A stretch of 26,000 bases of DNA. Origin: Neocallimastix lanati (nom. inval.) (taxonomy: Eukaryota > Neocallimastigomycota > Neocallimastigomycetes > Neocallimastigales > Neocallimastigaceae). Where the stretch lies: NCBI GenBank assembly GCA_016946835.1, contig JACVTC010000174.1, forward strand, positions 64,001-90,000, written 5' to 3'. Position 1 is the stretch's first letter; the number at the start of each line of letters is the position of its first letter. A model generated the notes under the pieces. It worked only from the letters and a program-made list of their open reading frames with translations. It did not search any database and had not been told where the DNA came from. A program made the position numbers and the translations under genes. Shown here one piece after another: positions 13,883-26,000 of this stretch.

Positions 13883-13960
13883 CTATGTCTTCAATTTTAC
13901 TATTCCAAATTCATATTTTATAATATCTAATTTGTTGTCTCCATTAGGTATAAATCCAAA
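13883..13960 (-). pseudogene. Coding-like fragment (possible relic exon)
   Basis: Immediately after a potential acceptor (GAAAG ending at 13961), 25 codons read FGFIPNGDNKLDIIKYEFG and on to a TAG at 13883-13885. The composition is clearly protein-like compared with neighbouring DNA. About 180-250 bp upstream on the minus strand, an ATG at 14214 opens MKNWIFHLNDIIFERS, which then runs into microsatellite. The two could be exons of a dead or very short gene whose intron is filled by the repeat. Too short for a family call. Confidence 0.25.
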
Positions 13961-13975
13961 CTTTCAAATCAAAAA

Positions 13976-14015
13976 ATAAAATAATAATAATTATAATGAA
14001 TATAATAATAATGAA

Positions 14016-14057
<42 letters not shown>

Positions 14058-14098
14058 AAAAAAAATAATAATAAAAATAATAATAACAAAAAAAAAAA

Positions 14099-14129
<31 letters not shown>

Positions 14130-14160
14130 AATTAAGAAAGAAAGAAAGAAAGAAAGAAAT
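13976..14160. repeat. AAT/AAC microsatellite cluster with (GAAA)n tail
   Basis: Mixed AAT, AAC and poly-A units run from 13976 to about 14132, and about six copies of GAAA follow at about 14135-14158. Translation gives only Tyr/Phe runs, so this is not coding. Confidence 0.85.
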
Positions 14161-14214
14161 TATTAAACTCCTTTCGAATATAATATCATTTAAATGAAAA
14201 ATCCAATTTTTCAT

Positions 14215-14934
14215 TTTGTATTATTACATTTAAATATGTACGTTTCTTGCTCGTATTATTTATTAATTTTGGTTAACATTAAAAATATATATATATAATT
14301 TCTTTTTTTTATGCATATATATATTTAATATTTTTAAAAAAAATATATAAAGTATAAATAAAAGAAAAGAAAATAAAAAAAATATGGCTGAAAAAATATT
14401 TTATTTTATTAATATTATTTTATTTATTTATTTTTTATTATTATTATTTTTGTGATAATAATGGATAATTATGCTTTTTTTTTTTTTTTTTTTTTTTTTT
14501 TATTTATGGTGTTTATTAAATAATTTTATTTATAAAATATTTTTCTATTAGAAAATTAATATATAAATAATAAAAATAAAAATATATATATTAAAAAAAA
14601 AAAAAAAATTCTATATAAAAATATATATAATAATATAAATATATAAAAAATATAAATATAAATATTAAATATAAATATAAATAAAATTAAAATGTAAAAT
14701 AATTGATAAACAATTTTCTATCATAATTTCATCTATATTATATTAGTTTATCTAATCTAATCTATTTTATTATTATTATTATTATATTATTATTATTTTT
14801 TTTTTTTTTAATATATTTTTTTTATTTTTTTATTTTTATAAATTATTTGTTTTTTTTATATTATAAATATTTAAATATAATGATTAATTTTTAATTAAAT
14901 ATTATAAATATTATTGAAGTATATAAAAAAAATT

Positions 14935-14966
<32 letters not shown>
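14215..14966. other. AT-rich spacer downstream of the FYR-domain gene
   Basis: No gene is seen. Features are T-runs at about 14478-14500 and 14939-14968 and A/T dinucleotide and trinucleotide tracts. The last T-run abuts the TAA stop of the minus-strand FYR gene, so on the transcript it is an A-rich stretch directly after the stop. Confidence 0.6.
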
Positions 14967-18270
<3,304 letters not shown>

Positions 18271-19114
18271 TTCTTTTATTATATATTTTTATTACTAATC
18301 TGTCCTTTTATTATTTCCTTTAGAAATACTTTTTTTTTTGATTTTTCGTTTATTTAATATTGTTTTCTTTTATTTTCTTTATTCTCGTTTTCTTAATTAC
18401 TACTATATAAATACTATTATATATAGAATGATTTTAAAAATAAATTAATTATTAAAATGATTATTTAAATTCTTAAATTAATTGAAATTATCTTTTTGGA
18501 TGTCTGTATATTTTATGAATGATAACATCTAATAAAAAATATTTTATTGGAACAAAATTGACATTAAAAATTAATTTTATTTATATTAATTTATTATTAT
18601 TTTGAAATTTTTTAACTTATGTATGAAAGAGTGCTTTTGATTATAATGAAATTGACTATTATATAATTTTTCTCATGATTTTCAATTTTTATATAATATT
18701 AAATGGCTTCAAATGAAAATATAAAATAAGTTATTATTTGTAATGGTATTAATTTATTTATTTATTTTAATTATTTTAAAAAAATAATAAATTAAAATAA
18801 AATAAAATCTCAATTTGAATGCCAATTTAATATTACAATTATCCCTTCTTTATATTTTTATTTCTTATGTTATTTAATATTTAATATATTTAAATATATT
18901 GTTGACAATTTTTTTATTATTAAATATTTTTTATTAATATCTTTTAAAAAAAAAACTTTTTTTAATATAAAAAAAAATAAATAATAAAAAATAAAAAAAA
19001 AAGATAAGATATTAAAATAAAAATATATGAATATAAACAAAAATTAATATAAAGAAAAAGAGAAAGAGAAAGAGAAAAAAATAAAAATAAAAAAAAATAA
19101 AAATAAATAAATAA

Positions 19115-19168
<54 letters not shown>

Positions 19169-21118
19169 TAAAAAAAAAGGAAAAGAAAAAATATATATAT
19201 ATATAAATATAAATATAAAATATAAAGAAAAAATATATATATCATTAATAATAATAATGATAATATTTTTTAATTTTTATTTTTATTTATTATTATTTTT
19301 TTTTTTTTTTTTGTTTATTTGGATATACAAAATTTTATTTTCCTTTCCATATTGAGGAAAATTAGTTTTAATGATATTTAAATATTAAATATTAAATATT
19401 TGATGATAGAAATTTTTTATAATTATTATTATTAATTATTTTTAATTACTGGATATTATATTTTTTATGATTTTATGATTTATTACAAAAATATATTAGT
19501 AATATAAAATACTATATAAAATTATATGAATATAATATATTTTAATATATTATAAATTATAGATTTTTTATACTAGAATTAAATAAATGATCCAAATGTT
19601 ATATTTAATTGAAAAAAAAATAATTTACTTTTTTTCTCCTTTTACCTTTAAAGTTACGGAATTTTAAAGTTTTAACAATTTAAGATTTTTTTAATAATGT
19701 ATTATTATTTTCATTAATTTCTTTTAAAAATAAAAAATTGAATAGAAATGGGAAAAAATTATAAAAAAAAAAAGTATAAATGAAATAATAATATATGGTA
19801 TTCTATTCTGTTTTAGTTTAAATATTTATTTTATGAAGATAGAATTTTTTTTAAAAATATTACAAATGTAAATAATGATAAATATTATAATATATACATT
19901 TTTAGCTGTAAATAATTTCCATTATCAATCTTGAATAAAATCTTTGTTCAGTTATTAATCCCTTGATATTTTCTTATTTCTTTTTTATAATAAAAATTTT
20001 TAAAAAAACAGATGAAATACAAAAGTATTACACAACTGAAAAAAAAAAAAAAAAAAAAAAAAAGATAAAAAACCATATAAAATATTTATCCTTTAAAATA
20101 TTCTAAATTAGTAATTTATCATACAATATATATATTGTAAAAATCATATGTATTATATATATATATATAATGATTCAAAATAAGGAAGTATTATAAAGAA
20201 TGAAATTATAATATTTCTATCAATATAAGTTTTAAAGTTATATAAAACAACAATTAATGAACTCTTTTTATTATCATAATGAAACAAGGTTATATTTTTA
20301 GATTTCTTAGGTTTAATTTTATTAAAAAATAGGATTATAAATATAATATTTTTCTTTAACAAATTAAAGAAGATTACTTTTTTAAAAAAAATTTTTTATG
20401 ATATCAATTTATCACCAGTATATGAGATTTGTTATAAAATATTTTTTCAAAAAAAAAAAATAAAAATAAACTATTTTATATTCAATATATAATAATAAAA
20501 CCTTTCTTTTAAATATATATTATAAGCCTATATAAATCAGTTTATTAAAAAAAGTTTAAACCCTCATTTAACCATTAATTTCATTTAGAAAATATAATTA
20601 TTGATAAAAATTTTTAATAGAATATATATTAATTATTGTATATTGTATACATTATTATGAATAATCTATATTTTAAGATTTATATTATAATATTTAATTA
20701 TAATATTGTTTTAATTATTTAGAAGAAAAATATATATATATATTATATATATAAAAATATAGTTTACAACAATTACAATTTTATATTTTTGTACAATAAT
20801 CTATTTATTTGATATAATTATTAATGATAATAAACTATTACAAAAAGTATAGTGTATATATTAAAAATATTAAGTATAGATAAATTTTGAAAAAAAAAAA
20901 AAAAAAAAAAAAAAAAAACGTAAATATATAACTTAAAAAGGATAGAGTTGATTTAAAGAAGGATATAAAAAATTAAAGCCTATATATATTTTAAGAAATG
21001 ATGAAAGATTTAAGTAAAAAGAAAAGTGGGTAAAAATAAAAATAAAATAAATTAAGAATTAGAAAGAGAAGGGAAAAAAAGATAAAGAAAATAAGGTAAA
21101 AAATGAAAATAAGGTAAA

Positions 21119-21149
<31 letters not shown>

Positions 21150-21967
21150 TAAATTTAAGTTTTTATTAAAAAAAAAGAATTTAAAAAATATATAAAAAGA
21201 ATTTTTTTTTTAGTAATTTAAAACTAAATCATATAAATATTAAAACTTTATACTATATAAAGTATTAATAAAATAAAAAAAGAATAAATAAATAAAAAGT
21301 ATTCCAAAGAAGTAAAATATTAATAAAATTAAAAATATTAATAAAATAAATTTTTTTTTTTTTTGAAAACTATACTTTTATTAATTTATTTATACAAAAT
21401 ATTAATAAATTGCATACATTGTAAAATTGTATATAATAAACTACCACGAAAAATACATTATAAATATATTTTGATAAATAACAAAATAAATAAAGGATTA
21501 ATAATAATAATAAGAATTATATATTTTAATTTTTGAAGGAAAAGCTAAAAAATAAAAAAATATAAAAAAAAAATATTAATATAAAAAAAAATTTTTTTTT
21601 TAAATATTTTTTTTTATGTTTTTATTATATTTATACTAATTAAAATTTTCAAAAAATTTCAATTTATATATATTAATTTAATTAAAAAAAAAAGTCATTA
21701 ATCATTCATCATTTAAAAAAATAACAAATAGTTATTGTCATAATAAAATAAATAAAAATAAAATAAAAAAAAAAATAAAAAAAAAAAGTTTCACTATGTC
21801 CTTTTAATAATTTATTAAAATTACACAAATTATAAATTATTCTATATTTTAGACATAATTAATCTTAGTTAAAATATTTATATATATATTAACTTCTAAT
21901 ATTTATAACAAACTTATAATATAGTGATTTTTATAAAAACGAAAATAAAATAAAAATATCATATTAT
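18271..21967. other. Long AT-rich intergenic region (3.7 kb)
   Basis: This separates the start of the FYR gene from the 3' end of the RhoGEF gene. It holds (TA)n tracts (about 19153-19170, 20157-20170, 21127-21151), A-runs (about 19119-19150, 20040-20063, 20891-20918) and an A/G-rich stretch with GAGAAA units near 19056-19080. Open frames near 19012-19245 and 20153-20362 translate to low-complexity Tyr/Phe/Ile runs or chance sequence. No tRNA, rRNA or convincing exon was found. Confidence 0.6.
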
Positions 21968-24894
21968 TTAATCCTTTTTAATAAACTTGTTTCTATTTTT
22001 TATAGCAAATAATGAAATTATTACAACTGGAGCATAATAATAAAAGTATTGTTCAAGATGACTACAAAGTTTAAAGAAAAGAATTAATGTAAATAGTGAA
22101 AATACAGCTAATCCTATTGTAATAGCACCAATTTTAATTTTGTCATCAAAGCTAAGAGGTACATCATCTTCTTTTTCTTTATCTTTAGTTTGTTCTTCTT
22201 CCTGCTCTTGTAGTTTTTCCTCGTCTTGTTTACTATTAAGATCATTTTCAATATCGGTGGCAACCTTACTCATATTACTAATCATAGAATAAACCTTTTC
22301 AGATGGCAATCTTTTAACGACCTTTGGATTATTTGTGTATGCATTATTTGTTTCATATTCCTTTAAAGAGCTTGTTAATTGGTATAAAAGTTCTTCTTTT
22401 TCAGTTTCACTATTACAGAAAATAATTCCATGAGCTTCTGGATTATTCAATGTAATTTCTATTGTATTTATCAAATTTGGATCTTTATCTACCATATTTT
22501 AAGTTTAATTTATAATTATTAATTAATAAATAAATATAACTGAAATAAAATTAAAAGGAAAAAATAATAATAATAATAATAATAATAATAATTTACCTTT
22601 TGTTTCTGTGCCTGAATCAACTTCAACATCTGAAAATTCCCTTTTTTCAATTAATTTTAGCTTTCCTTTTTCTAATCTATTGGGTTCTTGAGATAAAGCT
22701 TTAGCAATAATTAACATATCATTAAATATAAATACTATTCTTTGCTTTTTTTCAATTTCTTGATCTATTGGTGATACAGTTTGTGATGTTGGTGATGACA
22801 TTTTTTTTATGGAGATAGTAACTTCACTTTTATATTTTATTTTTCTACTTGCAGTAACAATACTTATTTTCTGTATTTGAAGATAAAATATTTTAATATT
22901 AATATGAAATAATTGAACATTTTTTTTTTGTTATTTTCATTAATGTTAAATTATAACATAATAATAAAATATTAATATATATATATATAAACAAAACAAA
23001 ACAAAACAAAACAAAAAAGCAATAAAAAAAAAAAAAAAAAAATTATATTAATGTTTGAAATGATATATAATTTTTAATTTAAATTGGAGATTTATTTAAA
23101 TTGATATATAATAAATATTTACAGGATTAAATCTAGATTGTAATTCAATAAGACTATAAACAGCCTCAACTACTTTTGATGCCCCATTAACAACATTTAC
23201 TACTGTTTGTAATTTTTCATAACCGTTCTTTAAATTTTCATAATCTTTATTAGATTCATCCGTATATTTTAAAAGTTCCTATTTTTAATTTAAAAATTAA
23301 TATATATATATATATATATTTAATAATTTAAATTAAGATGAAGAAAGTGTATTATTATTATTTATTTTTTACCATTTATTACCTTTAGAAGTAAAGGATA
23401 TTTACATATTCTTTGAACAGGTTTAATACTATATATAAGGTTTTTATAATATATAATATATATTATATATTATATATATTATATATATTATATATAATTA
23501 ATTATTAAAATAACATAAAGTAATAATTATCTTTCGATGATTAATAAACATTATAATAATTAAATAATTAATTTTATAATATTACAGAAAACTATCTAAG
23601 GTAAGGCCTCTTGATTTTGGATTTTGGAATTGTGACTAATTTAGGTATAAATAAAAAGTAATTATTAATAAATATTCATATTTATAAAATTTGATTTTCA
23701 AAACCTTCAAATTATTTTATTTATAAATTAATAATGAGTTAATGATATTATATGATATTATACATATATAAATCTAGAGAAACTTCTTGAAGTTTTTAAG
23801 TTTTCTAATTTTATTAATGCATAGGCATAATTACTACAGTAAAGCAAATAAATTTTTAAATACTCATTCTAATATCATAGTCATATTTAATATTATATGT
23901 GTATGTTAATTTTAATTAATTTTAAAAGAAACTAAGTGAGTATTGATATATTAATATGGTAATATGTATGTAAATAATTATTATATCAATTATTTTAAAT
24001 ACCATTGTAAGCCAAATATCACCAATTTCACTCACAAACGGATTTTCTTGTTGACGATTTTCAAAAAGGGAAAGTAATTCCTTCATTATTATTATTTATT
24101 TATTTATTGTAAAATTTCAAAAATAATTTTTTTATTAATTCAAATATTAATAATATTATGATTATATAATTTTTAATTATTATAAAATTATTCAAAATAT
24201 TACTGTATTGTATATTATATAATATTATTATATTAGTAATACATATTAAATATATATATTTTATGTACTTTATTAACACCATAAATTTGTTCTATACTTG
24301 AAAATAAAGTATTAAAATCTTTTTTCGATATAATATTATCTCTTTCTAATGGTTGAATATATAACTATATAAAATATTTTAAAATATCATTAAAATTCAT
24401 TAAAAAATAAAAATTAAAAAAAAAAAAAAGTAAATAAATTAATAAAAAATAATAAAAAAAATTGTTAAGACTTTAAAAATAAATTATGACTTGTATTACA
24501 AAATTATATATATAAATATATATAATTAATTTATAATAATTAAACTATAATTCAAAAATATTTTATGAACCTCAATGATAATTGATAAATCATTAACATA
24601 ATCTCTTTCTGTATCAATCATTTCATAAATAATTTCTTGTCTTTTAACATCATTTTTTGAAAGTCCCATAGAATCTACAACGGATTGTCCTCCTATGAAA
24701 TCTACCCATTTCTTTTTTAATTTTGCTGGACCATTAATGAATTCAATAGATTCTATTTTTCTATTATCCTCTGCTTTAGGTTTCAATTGATACGGATCTC
24801 CTATAATTTCTGATTCACTTTTATTAACATTATTTTTTAGAGACGTATTACTTTCATATGGAATTGATAAATTTGGAAGTGATTCAGGCTCCAT
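21968..24894 (-). CDS. DH-PH Rho guanine nucleotide exchange factor with C-terminal membrane hairpin, nine exons
   Basis: Exons 24894-24571, 24364-24269, 24080-24003, 23868-23764, 23635-23586, 23428-23383, 23278-23123, 22870-22597 and 22488-21968 join in phase to 549 residues. RhoGEFs load GTP onto Rho/Rac/Cdc42 GTPases. The DH domain (~80-285) shows its conserved boxes: KRQEIIYEMIDTERDYVNDL (84-103), YIQPLE, IGDIWL, YCSNYAYAL, and FLIKPVQRICKYPLLLKELL (217-236). A PH domain (~290-420) follows with RIVFIFNDMLIIAKAL and GIIFCNSETEKEELLYQL. A charged Gln/Glu/Lys linker then leads to two hydrophobic segments (~496-518, IKIGAITIGLAVFSL...; ~524-539, YFYYYAPVVIISLFAI) and a basic tail KNRNKFIKKD. 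Membrane anchoring by a C-terminal hairpin is inferred and is unusual for a DH-PH protein. The acceptor at 24081 is AAG and the first donor is GTTCAT; the rest are ordinary. Which Rho GTPase it serves cannot be told. Confidence 0.9.
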
Positions 24895-26000
24895 TTTATA
24901 TATATATATATGTATATATATATTATTATTTTATGATTATCTTATTTTGAACTATTAATATATATTATTTTTATCTTTTTTTTTGTGTGTGTTTCTTTGT
25001 TTTTTTTTTTTTTCTTTTTTTTTCTTTCTTCTATTTTTTTTTTTTTTTTTTTTTTATATTTTAATGTAAAAATAAAATATTTTTTTTATGTTTTACTTTT
25101 AAAATTATTATTTAAAAATTTATTTAGATATTTTGAATTATTACCGTTGTAAATTTACAATTAATTTTTGAATAATATAATAAAATATTTATAAATATAA
25201 TATATAAATTTTTTTTATTAATTTTAGTTATTTATAAATTAAATTACCATAATTATGAATGTATCATATAAGAGACAAATGATCAATAAATAATAAGAAA
25301 TATATATACATATATACACTAAATAAAAATGCAAGAAACCATTTAATACAATGATGTACAAACGTGAATAGTATAAAATAAAATGTATTAAAAATTAATG
25401 TAATAAGAAAAAGAATAATTTATAAACAGAATAAAATATAAAAAAAAAAAAAAAAAAAACCTCTCTATAAGTGACAAAAGTTTATTTTTAAACTAAACCT
25501 TATTACAAATATATCAAAAATTCTTAATTCATAATTCTTTAAATAGATTATTATATTATAGGTTAATTATTAATGATTAACAATATTATTATTACCATTA
25601 TTATTATTTTTTATTATTGATATTATTGATTATTATTATTGATTAGTATTGATTTTATTATAACATAAAAATAAAACTTAATAAATTTGTAATTTTCCAA
25701 ACCTATCACTCTGGAATCAAGATAAATCTAATGTACTTTTTCAAACTTATTATTTGGTTTATATGTATAAAAACTTTACTGACACTAACTATTAACTACA
25801 TAGTTCTTATTTTTTTTTTTTTTATATTATTTGAAAAAAATTTATTATAATATTTATTATACATATTTATAATATTTTTTATATATAATATTAAATATAT
25901 TTCTTATCAAACCTAATCATAAATATATATATATATATATTTTAACAATTAAAAACTTTAATTCATTTAAAAGGACATATTTTTATTATTATTTATTATT
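24895..26000. other. AT-rich spacer upstream of the RhoGEF gene, with one coding-like fragment
   Basis: The first 200 bp are the RhoGEF 5' flank: (TA)n at about 24897-24922 and pyrimidine-rich runs at about 24973-25055 (A/G-rich on the transcribed strand). Farther right, the plus strand at 25685-25795 reads about 36 codons with mixed, protein-like composition (NFPNLSLWNQDKSNV, then QTYYLVYMYKNFTDTNY) to a TAA, without an ATG. It may be an exon of a gene beyond the window, a relic, or chance. Nothing else is seen. Confidence 0.45.

Noticed and set aside
14131-14214. 81-residue minus-strand open frame as an intact gene
   Set aside because: After the first ~16 residues it is entirely Tyr/Phe from microsatellite DNA; only a relic exon is considered.
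19012-20362. Minus-strand open frames of 69-77 residues
   Set aside because: They are built from (TA)n and poly-A tracts or generic Ile/Phe/Lys text, with no homology-like motif.
22489-22596. ATG at 22495 as a separate gene start (MVDKDPN...)
   Set aside because: The ATG lies in the intron just before its TAG acceptor; the frame is the continuation of the PH domain of the RhoGEF.

Overview
This is an extremely AT-rich nuclear eukaryotic window. It has long A/T homopolymers, (ATT)n microsatellites inside genes, Asn/Gln-rich proteins and many short GT-AG introns (roughly 100-300 bp, one of about 760 bp). An NDT80/PhoG-type regulator, a FYRN-FYRC chromatin protein, a DH-PH RhoGEF and an Asn-rich GTPase-ankyrin protein occur together. 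With this base composition, that suggests an early-diverging fungus, most likely an anaerobic gut fungus (Neocallimastigomycota). A social amoeba is the main alternative from composition alone. The assignment is inferred, because no rRNA or marker gene is present.

Layout, left to right. (1) 1-4420, plus strand: the 3' exon, and probably the tail of an upstream exon, of a large NDT80-like DNA-binding protein with a very long Asn/Gln-rich and then Lys/Glu-rich tail. (2) 4421-6609: a gene-poor stretch with a directly repeated ~70-90 bp sequence flanking a GC-enriched island of about 290 bp, followed by short tandem repeats. (3) 6610-7895, minus: a trypsin-like serine peptidase with an intact His-Asp-Ser triad. 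(4) 7991-11833, minus: a 1,280-residue protein with an AIG1/IMAP-like GTPase domain, two blocks of 39-residue ankyrin-like repeats, a poly-Asn run of about 105 residues, and canonical ankyrin repeats at the C-terminus. (5) 11834-14966: no intact large gene, but two coding-like remnants and a 269-bp tandem duplication. (6) 14967-18270, minus: a seven-exon TBRG1-like FYR-domain gene, solved exon by exon with all phases closing. (7) 18271-21967: AT-rich spacer. (8) 21968-24894, minus: a nine-exon DH-PH RhoGEF ending in two predicted membrane segments. (9) 24895-26000: spacer with one coding-like fragment.

The four genes after the NDT80-like one all lie on the minus strand. The pair most suggestive of a joint function is the GTPase-ankyrin protein with the peptidase about 95-200 bp downstream. 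A nucleotide-switch receptor beside a protease resembles the sensor/effector pairing used in innate immunity and non-self recognition, but nothing in the sequence proves co-function. The FYR protein (chromatin), the NDT80-like factor (transcription) and the RhoGEF (Rho GTPase signalling) look like ordinary housekeeping or regulatory genes.
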